The notes under the pieces were generated by a model. That model saw only the letters and a program-made list of their open reading frames with translations, searched no databases and was not told where the DNA came from. Of a stretch of DNA of 64,000 nt, positions 22,301 through 34,778 are shown piece after piece (the first letter of the stretch is position 1; each line of letters opens with the position of its first letter). The stretch comes from Siphonodentalium dalli (taxonomy: Eukaryota > Mollusca > Scaphopoda > Gadilida > Siphonodentaliidae), in the NCBI GenBank assembly GCA_032622095.1, contig CP136061.1, positions 6,334,734 to 6,398,733 on the forward strand, given 5' to 3'. The position numbers and the translations under genes are program-made.

Positions 22301-24566
22301 GGGTTGCCACGACTGAGTTTTCATAATCAACTGTTATAGTCGACGGTTAGTCGATTAATCGTTTATATGTGGCCTATATTGCACCTGGGCAGGTAAAGAC
22401 GTGATCAAATCGAAATTACAATGACTACAATACATTCAGTCTGAACACAGTTATAAACTGTCAATCAGCAGGCTTGTCATTCTGAGGCACCCACCCGTCA
22501 TCGGCCACCTAAACTCAAATTTACGCAGCAGGTAAACGCCCTCTATGGGAGGCCAAATTCACATTTAATAATTAATTGTGCTTAAGCGCAATCAATTGCG
22601 CTTAAGCGCAATTCATGGTTATATGTAACAAAACACCCCTGGTGAATAAATAGGTTTCTCCATAACTTAGCATTAACTCCTATTGACATGTCACTTCTTG
22701 GTTTCATTGGTTTGGATGGGTAGGGAGCTAGCCCAACTTCTTTATCAAAATGGCTGACTCGCAATAGTATCACCTTCTGTTTTAGTTGGAGCGATTCGTG
22801 ATAGCATTATATTATCTTCGGTATATATTAGTTGGGGCTACTTGCAATAGCATTACTTTCTGTATTAGTCGGGGCGACATTGATTTTCTTAAATTTTCGA
22901 GTATACAGGCACACCATATGAGGGAAGCAAGCCCTCGGTGACACCACATTCACACTATATGATCATGGAAATACTATAGATTTGTGCAAGAGCTGCTGAT
23001 TTAATAAGAAAAACTAGAGCTTCAGGACTGAGACACCAAAGCTCCAGTAATTACACACCATTTTTTGGACAGGGATGCTGATAATATGAAAATAGGGTTT
23101 TTCCCTCTGATTTAAGTAAATAACTAAACCATACAGTAATGCTCTAATTAATCGACTCCTTAACCACAGCAGAATTATGGATAACTTTTCAGGATTTAGT
23201 CGGAAATATGGCTTGTTGCCATTCATCGGAAAGCTCTCGAGAGCTTTTCGATGAATGGCAACAAGCCATATTTCCGACTAAATCCTGAAAAGTTATCCAT
23301 AATTCTGCTGTGGTTAAGAAGTCAATTAAATAGAGCATTACTGTATGAGGGAAGAAAGCCCTCATGCAGTGACACCGCATGCATGTATAGGATATTACCA
23401 TAGTAAAGGCTAAAATCTGTGCAAAAATACATTAAAAACATCATACAAAACATTACTAGAGTTCCGGGAAGGCGACATCAATTCTTTGGATAGAGGGATG
23501 CTGATATGTAATTAGGGGATTCTCCTTGTTGAACACATACTCACAGTTTGACTGTTGAGTACAGGTCAAAATTAGCCCAATGCTCATCTTGTGTTGCTAG
23601 GTGATACACCAGGTCATGCTAATAGTTTATGGGTGGGTTAGATAGTAGTCACAATTACGCTTAAGCGCAATATGTGGTATTTGCGCTTAAGCGCAATTCA
23701 TTATTAAATGTGAATTTGGCCTCCCATAGCCCTCCTCATCGCTATTCCCGCGGACGAGAATTGTTTTAAATATCTGTCCAGTCAATCAATGTTACCTGTG
23801 AACATGTATCGCGGTCACAGCGACAAAACATGAAAGCATGCGGATTTGTCGCATACTTATTGAAAACGGACTATAGTTATGTTTGCAGAAAATCCCATTG
23901 TGTACCGATTGCTTCACCTGACACATTATTTTATTTCTGTTATTCAAATTGCATGCAACGCATCGTGCAGTAATGGGGTGAGGGGGGGTATATATGTTAC
24001 CAAGTTGGAGAATGTAATGTATGTAGCACTAATAAGTGATGACATCAATTTGTTATTAACTGTCTAGTAACACTAAACAATCCATGTCCCGCGAACTTTA
24101 TGACTTTGTCAATTATTATCAATAATGGTGAACGTTTTACAGTATGAAATTTGAAGAAAAAAAATATATAGATGAGTCCATTTTGGATATGTTGATCGCT
24201 AACTACAGATCCATAGGAAGATAGGTTTACATTTAAACATAATACATAAACAATGTCAAGTCTGTAACACCGAACCCTTTGAAGATGACCGCCACACATT
24301 GGCTGCGTTATCAAAGGAAGCCGCATTAGAAGTGGCGACAGTAGGCTACAGGCTGTCGGGTGGTAAATTGCGCTACAAACACTGTTAACTTTTACTTCTA
24401 GGCATGGTATTTGCGCATAGTACTGCTTAAATACACAACCATACCCCACATCACACCCCCCCCCCCCCCCCCCCCCCCCCCGGTTGGGCGATTAGTTGAC
24501 GAAAGTAAATAACCGTCGACTACCGCACCTGCCGAAGGTTAGTCGAATGATCGTGGCAAGCCTAAG
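22301..24566. mobile_element. Nested 2.27-kb non-autonomous element, hAT-like
   Basis: CTAATGTA lies at 22293-22300 and 24567-24574, an 8-bp candidate target duplication. Just inside are inverted ends: GGGTTGCCACGACTGAG on the left and, complemented, GGCTTGCCACGATCATTCGA on the right, with TAGTCGAC-type motifs beyond. A second inverted pair lies inside (about 22535-22620 against 23650-23740; GCTTAAGCGCAAT motifs, GGGAGGCCAAATTCACATTT). No transposase frame was seen. The left end is about 4 nt shorter than the right, so the boundary is tentative. It contains the Tc1-like MITE at 23134 and a 26-nt poly-C tract at 24456-24481. Confidence 0.55.
23134..23343. mobile_element. Tc1/mariner-like foldback MITE, copy 2
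   Basis: A 210-bp hairpin flanked by TA (23132-23133, 23344-23345), starting CAGTAATGCTCTAATTAATC and almost identical to 9979-10193. Its centre is the palindrome AAGCTCTCGAGAGCTT. It lies within the hAT-like element, so it arrived later. Confidence 0.85.
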
Positions 24567-25401
24567 CTAATGTATATCTATTTTTTGTTTAAAGAAAAAA
24601 AAAAACATTTGAAAAAAAAAGAAAAGATTTTTTTTTTCGAGAAATGAGCTGAAAGCAAAGAATTAAATTTTTTTTTAAATTATTCCTTTTTTCAAGAAAC
24701 TCTAAAGGGGACGTCCTCGCCTAGACCTTGACCTGAACCTGCATTTATGGCTGCATATGAAATTTGGTGATGATCGGATGAGAAATGCGGTCTGTAGACT
24801 GTGCGGGAGGAAATGTGGACGGACAGACTTCCGCACACTTGATGGAAATAGCTTAGCTTGACAAGTCAAGATATTAAGCTAAAAATGTTGAAATTTTCAT
24901 AGTCGAAAAATATAATGCTGACAGCGAAATTATATACCCCCTGTCTATGGAATTAGTGCTTGCTTGTTTGTGCTTGCTTGCAAAGACCATATACATAATT
25001 TTTTAACACAATTGGAGTTGATTAAAAATCTCACTGGGCTGAATAATAGGCCCAGAACAAAGCCCTAACAGGGCCGATTACGGGGCCTGGGCCTAAAGGC
25101 CCCGCTAAAATGCGAAGCCTGGCGTTTTATGTATAATACACGTTTTATGCATAATATAAGTTATTATTTATTAAACGGTTGAAGTATGCATCTAAAGCAT
25201 GAGAATGTCTCCGATTTCAGTCGCGATCAACGATGCTCCTGTTGCAGGATTTCAATATACGGCGCCTATACTGGTACACTGTCGCGCAGCTGTCACCGAA
25301 CATTTCTTTAATATGAAAGTATCAATGACACTGTAGCTTATCTCATGAATGACTGATCGAAATCCATTTCTGAAGCGCGAGGTTGCCTTTCAAAATTTGA
25401 C
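24567..25401. other. CACTA interior with dispersed repeat, no gene
   Basis: At about 24735-24880 is a repeat fragment with TGAAATTTGGTGATGATCGG, GGTCTGTAGACTG and GACGGACAGAC, similar to mollusc-type dispersed repeats. Homopolymer A/T runs cover 24590-24690. A fragment with GTATCAATGACACTGTAGCT at about 25315 recurs at 22210 and, inverted, at 54360 and 61930. No supported gene. Confidence 0.5.
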
Positions 25402-25405
25402 TTAA

Positions 25406-25776
25406 CCCTTTACCCAACAAACCGGCCAAATAAAGCTTCAACAGCCTAAAATATCTTCGGTCTGTCTCAATAGAACCATACAAATATGGATATCATTGGA
25501 ACCGGCTCCTTGACCACATTGTGATATTTACAGTTATGCCCTGTGCCAATGCATTCTCTTATATATGCGAGTCGACCATAGGTCGCCTCCCATATATAAG
25601 AGAATGCATTGGCCTAAAAAAAATCTTTTTTTAACACTTTTTACTATTTTTTCTTACATTTTATAATTTTTAATGTGTTAAGCCAATGCATTCTCTTATA
25701 TATGCGAGGCGACCTATGGTCGACTCGCATATATAAGAGAATGCATTGGCACAGGGCCGTTCTGTTGGGTAAAGGG
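25406..25776. mobile_element. TTAA-flanked palindrome-pair MITE, reference copy
   Basis: TTAA at 25402-25405 and 25777-25780. Ends CCCTTTACCCAACA and TGTTGGGTAAAGGG are inverse. A left arm of about 135 bp (CAACAGCCTAAAATATCTTC, CCATACAAATATGGATATCA) is followed by two palindromes of about 70 bp, each GCCAATGCATTCTCTTATAT through GTCGACC/GGTCGCC to the inverse, joined by an AT-rich linker. TTAA duplication and CCC ends fit piggyBac-type MITEs. No coding capacity. Confidence 0.85.
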
Positions 25777-28700
25777 TTAAGCCATGATCACCGACAGTAC
25801 TGCATGTTGCAGGATTTTGATTTGGAGCACTGCTGGGCAAGTGCCAACAAAGAATCAGTCAGCACACTGGAATTTAAGACCACGTCTTTTTAAAACCTAA
25901 ACATGTCTCGATCCCGATAACACGTACTTGTGCAGCAAAATGAAACAGAGTTACAGAGGGTTAAAATTTACACATCTTAGCTTGCACGTGGTTTGGTGTC
26001 TTCAATTCGATATAACTACGGAAATTGACAATTTTTCTTGATAAATTTTGCCACAATCGACCGCCCGCTGCAGTTGGATCTAAGGTTCTTTCGGTTCTCG
26101 TTAGACCATAGAACAATTGACTTCCCGTAAGTTTCATGACTTCCGAATCCATGCACATTCATCCATAAAATTGTTCTCCCAACGTGATACCATATGGTAG
26201 TAATATATATATATATATACTAGGGTTATAACCTGTGGAGCTGCGAATTCCATTTTCGCCGAATCATTTTCAAGTTTCCTAATTTCGTGATATTGCGACT
26301 TTGACAATTTGTAAAAGTCTTTTAAAAAAGAAAATCTCGAAAATGTACAGTTATTGTTATAGTACAGGGCGGATTTCCCCCAGAATTTAATAAACGTACA
26401 GACCCGTATAACATCGTACAGGGGGGATTTTTTTCTATGAAATTAATAAACGTACAGGTACGTTTATTTGGCACGCGAGAGAATATGGAACTGTCTCAGA
26501 TGCCGCGTTATGTAATATCGCTGCGAATGTAAACAACACATGTTTCAGACATCGAAAAGTCCGAGTGGGCAGCATTTTCTTTTAAATTTGACATTGAGTT
26601 TCGGAGTAGGGCTGGACGATATTAACGAAAATAAAAACCGCGATTTTTGGAAATTAAAACCGCGGTTAACGATATAATCGCGGTTTTTTAAAACATCAGA
26701 TACTAGTAACTTAAACAGTTTCTCACTGTTCGCTAGAATCACATCATTGTCATTAATTTTGACAAGTTGACGTCAATAATAACATACCTGTACACAACCT
26801 TTCAACCAGTGACAACCTCATGCTCGCATCGATATTCGGAATGAAAAGTAAATTCACTGGTTAAATTCCGCTATTCGGACAATTTCTTTCCGGTGACTTG
26901 ACAAATTCTGGTATATACCGATAATTAATAAAACCATTATCTAGTCTATGCCAAAACTAAAAGTGTTCTATACTATACAGTATCCTTTTCTAACTCGGTA
27001 TATTCAACTATGTTGAGCAAATACATATGTTGTTCCCGATGACACTTGCGTCGCTTGACAAATGGAATATGGTTTACCGTCAAGACAAATTTTAGCGAAG
27101 TCCACACACACGTAGTACATAACTTTTGGAATTCGGCCAAGCAAGGACACCATGTATTTTGGGCGGGTTTGAAGCCCTAATTCTATAATATTGGTTTTAA
27201 CCAATCGCCGTGAGTGGTTTCTTCTAGACGAGAAGGGGGCGGTATCTTCGCTCATTTACTATTTTGATTGACGGTGCATGTGCATCATTGTACTGAAGGA
27301 AGAGACATGGCAAAACTGACATTCATATTGATCTATCACCCGATCAGTCGTCAATTCATTTGGTGAATTCTCTTGTAATAAAAAGTACGCAGGGAAGTCG
27401 GAGCGTTTGTGTAATATTGTGAGCGAAAGGGGGACGTATTCGGGGTTTTCGTATCCCCTTAATTTTGTTAGTCGTCCTAAACGTTGTTTACTATGATTTA
27501 TATTGAATATTGAAAAAGTCAGGACACGGGGATTTAGTTGGAATTTAAAACTTAAATAACTCGATTTAGGCTTGAGTTAAACTATTTGTTTGTATACGCT
27601 TATGATGGTCTGGCACCCTCTAATTGCCGACGATATTACGATTATTTTAGTTTAGACGATATTACTGACGATATTGAAATATTAACCGGGTATTGACAAT
27701 TAATCGGGAAACCGCCCAGCAGGCCAGCACTATTTCGGAGCACTCCTTTACTAAGGCCAAAACAAATTTAATGCGTGTTTCCCGTAACCTGACTGACCAT
27801 CTTCAAAACCCCCCGACCCAAGTTCATTTTATTGGTTTCAAAGAAAAAAAATCAATCTATAAACAGACCGACTGCACTGTTAACCAAATTGTGTACACAT
27901 GGTTACATTTTACCTGTATCTGATTCGCCCCGCGAGATAAATTATATCTTTGATATATTTATATATTTTTCGCAAACCCACATCGTCACTCTTCAAATGG
28001 AAAGTCAAATTACGACCAGACGCTATACCGGAAGATCATGAGTTATCGTTCCTCTTCGCTGACCGGAAGCACGTGTTTGTGTTGATATGGAGTATTTATA
28101 TTAAACATGGATGTTCTCTGAGGTTGATTCGAACCGAAATTTGAATGCAGGAACAAGTTCTTTTCAACGATAGCGGTCGCACATGGGTCGATTCCCATGT
28201 GCATAATTCACGACTGCTGTGGCAAAAAAACCCGCATTTTAAAGATAACAGAAATCTGTTTTATACATGTTTCCCCTCAATATATCAGTTTTATCACCAA
28301 TTTGTTGGTTACTCTGGCAATATATATGGCATTTTAATCAGCGATGTTCTCCGCAATGCAATTGCGAGTGTACTTTGTTTGTATAAGACTACAAATGCAT
28401 ACTTAGAATTTACTAGTAAAGGCTATCGCATATCTTGTGGTGAATGCTGAATGAAACTGACTATTATGAAATACTTTGCTTGTTCTGAGTCCTGCAATTT
28501 GCGGGTGGGGGCACACGTTTGTGATTGTTAACCACGCTCTGGAAGTTTGATGAAACTTATTGTTTCCGTAACATTTGATTCCTTTCTTTAGGAACCGCCG
28601 GCGGTCCAACGCGTTCATTCCTACTTTTATATTATTGGATATGTGGCTATTCATTAAAATGAAATAGTAATCGCCACGTTCGTTCTAGTGAACTCACAAA

Positions 28701-30020
28701 TATTATAAGTTAACCATGACATCGCCGAGAAATGTGCTAGTATTCAATACATTGTGCTCTTTAGTCATTAAGGGTGGTCTATGATGCACTTTATTAACGT
28801 AAAAATTACATCAGCCAATGCCTCAAACAACCAGTTAAAATTGAGTTAACCAGCACCTAGGCAATAGTCCATATTACGGAATACTTCCACTGATGTTATT
28901 AATATTAGGTACAGTTAAGTCGATTATTGATGAACGATTATCAAAATCAATAATCGTGTCACCTCTACTCTAGGCTCTACCTTAACTTTGACATGTAACT
29001 GAGTAGACTGTTTGGATTTTGTAAAGTTGGTAGGGGAAGCTTATACGAGTATGGAATTTTCCTGGATGATTAATCATTTAATAATGTTCTCTGTATTGTA
29101 CAACATCTAGATCTATTTAACAAGATTCATCTACCCTAGGAATTCCAATTCACAAAATTAATTACTTTTGAAGCATTTTTTTTCCCTCCAGCCAGCCTGC
29201 CACTAGTGCCAGGTGACAAGAAATCACCCATTCGGCCATTGTCGTCTGCTTTTTTCTTGTCAGTAAATGTCACCTCAAATCCAAACAGTTCAATCAATCA
29301 TACTCATACGAGTCATAGGCCCTAGCACAGAAGTTGGAATCACTGACTTTTATAGATTACCAGGGGACTTATAAGCAAACCCTAATGCTTTTAACTCGCC
29401 TGATAATCTCTAAAAGTGGCATAAAAGTCAGTGATTCCAACTTCTGAGGATCGTACTCGTAGGCCTAGCTAAAATTAAAAATTGGACTCTGCAGACAATA
29501 ATCTGTAGAGTCCAATTTGGATAACATGTATATATCAATAGACCGACAACACACCATTTAAAGATTTCAGACCATCGTCGCTAAGTCCAATACTTTGGAT
29601 ACTCATTGTTGAATTGTATTAATATTTGCTGAAACAAAAAGGCGCCAATGGAATTGGTAAAGCCGAAAAGTCCGCGTTGCTAATTGACTAATTAAAACCA
29701 TTGTTTTAATTTCACTTCAGCCTTTATGGCTTTATCCAATCAGAATGCATAACACTCAATTTATCTGAGGAAGAGATAAAACGTGATACTGAGGTACGAT
29801 ATCGATGAAATTGAGAACACTCGAGAAATCAACACTTACGCTTAATATTCACATTCTGAGATGTGACACAAACGAAAAATGTCACCACAATGCAACTCCA
29901 ATGTATTAGCCACGCATCTGATTGGAAGTGAAAATTAAAAAAATATATAAACCAGCTACTGACACAAGTTAACATTACACGTTTTATGGGAGCCCATTTT
30001 TTCGGATCGATGTTTGGTCA
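25777..30020. other. CACTA interior between the two coding units, no supported gene
   Basis: This is the interval from which the two coding units diverge. Seen here: an (AT)n run at 26199-26219; two direct copies of a CGTACAG..GGGGATTT unit at 26357-26455; GACGATATT-rich stretches at about 26610-26690 and 27625-27690; a foldback at 29331-29450 (CAGAAGTTGGAATCACTGAC and inverse); and a perfect small hairpin at 29481-29519 (AATTGGACTCTGCAGA). Frames at 27693-28450 and 28403-28654 show no family resemblance and were left out. Promoters of both genes might lie here, but I could not place one. Confidence 0.5.
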
Positions 30021-30029
30021 TGTGACAAT

Positions 30030-30469
30030 GTGCGCGAATTGTTGATTGTTGATCAAGAAAAAGAACAAATTATATCAGCATATATGTATAAATCTAGGAA
30101 AAGACCATGTGGCTGTAAGCGTTGTAAATACCATCGCTCTCAACATTACAGTACCGTACAGAAACATTTGGTCGAATTTGGCAAGTATAATGCCAATGGA
30201 ACTTCTGACATTGACAATAAATTGAATAAGTTTAAGAATAACGTTGTTGATGTTGTTATTGTGGACAATGAAAGTATAAGTGATACTGATAGTGAAGATA
30301 TTCAGTGTGATGATCTTACCAGTACTGATGATGAATCAACTACCAGTACTGATGATGAATCAACTGATGACATCATGGAGTCGATGGACCAAAGCATTTC
30401 TAATAATGCTCTTGTTGCCAATGTTGGCACTACTGGACATTCAACCAATTACCAAACCAGCCTTACCAG
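30030..30469 (+). CDS. CACTA transposase, first identified exon (N-terminal Cys/His domain)
   Basis: The frame opens after TAA at 29970 and reads to a donor at 30470 (CCAG/GTGAGAAC), phase 2. The base at 30030 begins a GTG codon and not a true start; the first ATG in frame is at 30084, so either translation starts there or an upstream exon joins. The peptide has PCGCKRCKYHRSQHYSTVQK followed by HLVEFG, close in spacing to the Cys/His-containing Transpos_assoc domain at the N-terminus of plant TNP2 proteins. It then has a very acidic tail with DDEST repeats. The final 30 bp resemble the end of the next exon. Confidence 0.75.
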
Positions 30470-32586
30470 GTGAGAACTTATGATATTTATTAATTCTCCA
30501 GGCTCTTGCCATTTTACTAGTCTTAGTTCAAAATGAACCTATTTAAATCAGGTCGAGCACTAGCCCGCATCTTCCCGGGCTTTAATGACCTGGATTGGAA
30601 TATCACAGATTGGTGTCGTTATAGACCGCGTTCCATGCCTATATTTTCAATAGCACTTTGTGCGCCTATGATCCTGAGCATGAACGGTGCATGTTTATAG
30701 GGTTTTCCATGACTGAGATTTGAAGGTCAACTAATCAGCCGTAATAGTCAAAGATTATTCGATTAATCATCAACTCATACACCAAAAACTGTCATCAATG
30801 CCAGAGTACTAGTACCTTCCTGTGGATACCATACTTTTCTTCCGCAGTTATTAACTATCCGTGTATCTTTTTTCAGCCCTCAAAATTCACTAAGGCAATT
30901 CCGTAGTAAAATGCCATAGTTCATGTAATTAGCCATGGCATATCATTACTAGTACCGTAGTAAAGTGTCAGGTAAATCCTGTGTAATCACTCAGCTCCAG
31001 TACAAACGTGACAAGATTGAATACAATCACGCAATACCGCTATTCTCAAAGTAATTGACCAGAAAAACGGGGTGATACCCCGGTCATGACCGCGGTGATA
31101 CCGGTAATAAACGGTAGCGGTATCGAGGCGGTCATGGCGTGGAGTTACGGTATTGGGCGATAATGATACCGTGGTCTTTTAGCGGGCACCGCATTAATTT
31201 TGTTGAATACCGCAGTGATTTTCGTGGAACTCTTTTAGGGGAAGTATTTACTCACACATACTTGTTCGCGTTAACAAGCGGTATCAGTACCGTGGTATTG
31301 GAGGATACCGCGGCATAGTACCGCCATATTAACGGGGTGACACCACGTTATTGGTGGTCAATTACTTTAAGTATAGCGGTACTTCCAATACATGCAAATA
31401 AACAAGTGCGAATGGTGAAGGATCAAGAGGTGCCGGGGAGTATGTATTTGTTACACATTAGATGTTTTTCTGTTCTGTTAATATCATTGAAATGACTATA
31501 ACAAATAATTTCCCGGCTTCCCTGCCCAAAAGTTGACAATTTAATAACGAATTTTGTCTAAAAATACCATATTTTTCCAAAGTAAAAATAAACACAAAAA
31601 CAATCATAATATGTGCCAATAATTATAAATGAAAAAATTTAATATTCAGACATAAAATAATGAGTCAAATTGTGTAAATCAAGCATAAAGAATTATAAAA
31701 TAAAGGTTTTACTTCATTTTAGTGTCCTAAAACCTCCTCCAGGTGGCACCTCCTGATCCGTCACCATTGAGAGGAATGGGAGGAACTTGAACATTACATG
31801 AAGGTTCATTTTGAACTAGACTAGTCTAAACAAAGTAGACTGAGTAGTACAAAATGAACCTATGTCCTATACTAATATGTATAGTATTGGTTCATTTTCA
31901 ATGTCCAATGTGTATCAAATAATGCCTCGAAAACCTCCCCTGGCACCTCTTGATCCCTCACCATTGAAATGAATGTTGGCAATTACATGTAGGTTCATTT
32001 TAAACTCAGCCTTTTGTCATTGACTCGCCGTATTGTACATGTAACCAACATATGAACCCAGAATGGCAGAAATAATAAATCACTTACCGGTAGTTATCTT
32101 CGTAATAGCCCATTCACATTCGGCAACATAAATATAAATGAAATCAGGATGTTTTCTTAATTTTCTGTGGATATTATTGTGAGAAAAAAATCCCTCTTTG
32201 TTTATCTTCTTAAAACGGAAAAATATCTGAAAAGTATCGTAAGAAAATTTGAGTTTTTCATTTCACCGAGTGTGTTATGGATACAGCCCTCTAAATTTAG
32301 ATTGTTTGGCTTCGGCAACAGTATGCCGTGCCCCAGTTTGCTTCAGCAAATTGCTTCGGCAATGCTGATTGCCGTAGCCAATTATGAAGGCTGTGGATAT
32401 GCATACATGCAAAAATGCAGCGACATTGAATTCACAGCGAATTACCTCAGCCAGATACCTGCGTATAAAAAGCAGCAAAGCTACATATTTATTTGAGTGC
32501 TGTCTCTTATTTATACTGAAAAATAAGAAATTATTATGGTGATCAATTCCAAGGCAATTTCTTTTATTTCACTGTTCTTTTTGCAG
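30470..32586 (+). other. First transposase intron with a TA-flanked foldback
   Basis: The intron begins GTGAGAACTTATG and ends TTTTTGCAG. It holds a foldback at about 31035-31381, with arms TACCGCTATTCTCAAAGTAA and its diverged inverse TGGTCAATTACTTTAAGTAT, and many internal GCGGTAT/ATACCGC motifs. At 31725-32015 there are two direct copies of a GGCACCTC..TGATCC..TCACCATTGA unit, each followed by GGTTCATTTT. The frame at 32167-32496 lies in intron sequence and shows no family signal. Confidence 0.6.
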
Positions 32587-32706
32587 GGACACTGGTATGG
32601 ATCATGCGGGTGATGGATCGACTATCGGTGCTGCATGCCAGGACCATAGCATTGCTAATGGTACTCATAACTGTACTGCTGGACATTCAACCAATTACCA
32701 AAGCAG
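32587..32706 (+). CDS. CACTA transposase, small middle exon
   Basis: 120 bp between TTTTTGCAG (acceptor at 32585-32586) and AGCAG/GTGAGAAT. It enters and leaves in phase 2, so it joins in frame to both neighbours, encoding DTGMDHAGDGSTIGAACQDH and ending GHSTNYQS. ACATTCAACCAATTACCAAA and the adjoining donor are shared with the end of the previous exon, so this exon arose, at least in its 3' part, by duplication. Too short for detection by length alone; support is phase, splice sites and shared sequence. Confidence 0.7.
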
Positions 32707-33246
32707 GTGAGAATATTTATAGTATGAACCAGCTGTATCTTAACAGATCATGTTATGTCTTAATCCGAATTGCTTTTTATTTTTTTTGTTCATTTTTTTT
32801 TAGTGCCACTTTAAATTTTCAGTGTTCCTAGTCAGAACTCCTCATTCATACTCATCTTTGGGAAGTTTTCAAAATATGCGACATGTGTTCACTTCAACCT
32901 ACGATTTCTCAGCCATATCTCTGAATATCAAATCATGCCTTCTATGAGTTGAATAGGGCATTCAGATAACGCCTTTGCGACGCGTGCGTTTCAGTGTTAA
33001 CTATACCAAGCTCTGAGACATGAGCAACACGTGCGATGTGCCAATCGTTTTCAACGCACGTTCCGTATTTTGTTTGTGCACCACAGAGGCCGCATACCTT
33101 TATAAATGGAAAATTACGTCACTTGGCTTTTTGACTACCGCAAAGTCGCCTCTGTAACAATTTATTCATTTAAACATAGCTCCGATTGGCAAAATAAATA
33201 TTCTCTTGTTGCAGGTGGGATAATATATGGAAGTGTGTTTTGTTTT

Positions 33247-34560
33247 CGTTAGCTCACCTGATACGAAGTATCATGGGGAGCTACAGTCGTCACATATTGT
33301 ACGTTAGTCAACAATTTCTTTAAATGACTTCTTCTCCAAAACCCCTTGGTCGATTTTGCTCAAATTTGGTGTGGGAGTGGGCGACTGGTTTTCAGATTTG
33401 TTAAAATTAGGTCAATATGTTGAAAGGGACTTATTTGGGTGCAACTTTAATCTTCTTCTCAAGAACCACCAGGTGGATTTCTTTCAAACTTGATCTGGAG
33501 CATTATTGGTACTCATAGTTTCAGATTTGTTCAAGGCATTATGCTCGAATGATTTTAAGGGGCCATTAGGGCCCTTTGAAAATAGTGGTTTTGGGTTTGA
33601 CTTGGAAAAATATGTTTTCTCAAGATAAACATGGTGGCTTGGCCCATTTCGCTCAAATTTGTTGTGCATGTGCCTTGGGTGACTGGTATTCAGATATGTT
33701 AACATTAGGTCAATATGTTCATACCGGTAAGGGGGCAAAAGGGGCTTATTTGGGTGAAATTAAAAAAAATTGGTTTCCTCAAGAACCACTAAGTGGATTT
33801 CTTTCAAACTTGGTCTGGAGCATTACAATTTACTGGAACCCATATTTTCAGATTAGTTCAAGGCGTCATGCTTGACTGATTTAAAGGGTCGCAGGGCTCT
33901 CTGAAACTAGGGTTTTTGGGTTCGATGCAGCTTTTCAAATTGGAAAAATATGTTTTTCTCAAGAAAAACATGGTGGAATTCTTCCAAATTTGGTTTGGAA
34001 CATTAATGGGAGACCTAGTATCAGATTTGTTTACCATTATGTTGGTGGGGCCAAACAATTTGTTATTTTTTTCTATTTTTTAAGGACGACCATGGCCAGC
34101 TGGGTGCAGCCCAGCCACACATTTGTTGAGTAGCAACAAATGCGCTGGTCGTCCTTATACTGAGTTCACTTTCAAACATGGGTGCCGCCATCTTGAATTT
34201 GAGGGGGCCTTCATCTTGGTCGTCCTTATACTGAGTTCGCTTTCGAACATGGGTGCCACCATCTTGAATTTGAGGGGCCGCCATCTTGGAACGTCATTGC
34301 AGTTAAATTAAAACTACAAAATGTTACTTTTCATATAGCCAACATAACAGTAATCATTACGTTAAGGCATTACATGGTTTATTCTTTGCACGTTTATGTA
34401 AACTATTAGGTGACATCACAGATATGTTGTATCCAAAGCGACGTCATATTGGCACGCACATTTCCCCGCGAAATTTCCCCAACTAAAATTTCAATGATAG
34501 AAATATGAAGCTTACGGCACTACACCATGTCAGGTGAGCATCCCAGCCGCCTCTAGTCAA
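33247..34560 (+). repeat. Dispersed repeat inside the second transposase intron
   Basis: It begins AGCTCACCTGATACGAAGTA and ends near CACCATGTCAGGTGAGCATC. Within it, three related subunits carry CAAGAAxxAC..GGTGGA, CAAATTTGGT.TGGA.CATTA and GTTAGGTCAATATGTT. Relatives lie at 12330-12650 and 16370-16590 (minus) and 39780-40260 and 40735-40790 (plus). At 34146-34288 two 71-bp direct copies of GGTCGTCCTTATACTGAGTT with GCCATCTTGAATTTGAGG are inserted. Non-coding. Confidence 0.7.
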
Positions 34561-34778
34561 CTAGATATTGTGTATGAATAAAAGTTGAGTGCATCGTGCA
34601 TGTATATATGCAAAATTTTCTCCTGTTCCAGCAGGCCTAATGTTTTGAGGTCCGGTAAATACTGGGGTGTTCTACCGGTACATTAATTTAAAATTGAGGA
34701 TTATGTAAATAAGGCCTGAAAGCTAATCCATTTGAAGCTTATATCTGCATTGTAATATTTTAAAACCTTCTTTTCTAG

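Noticed and set aside
28145-28450. 101-residue + strand frame inside the CACTA element
   Set aside because: No recognisable motif, splice evidence or repeat of the frame; AT-rich DNA yields such frames by chance.
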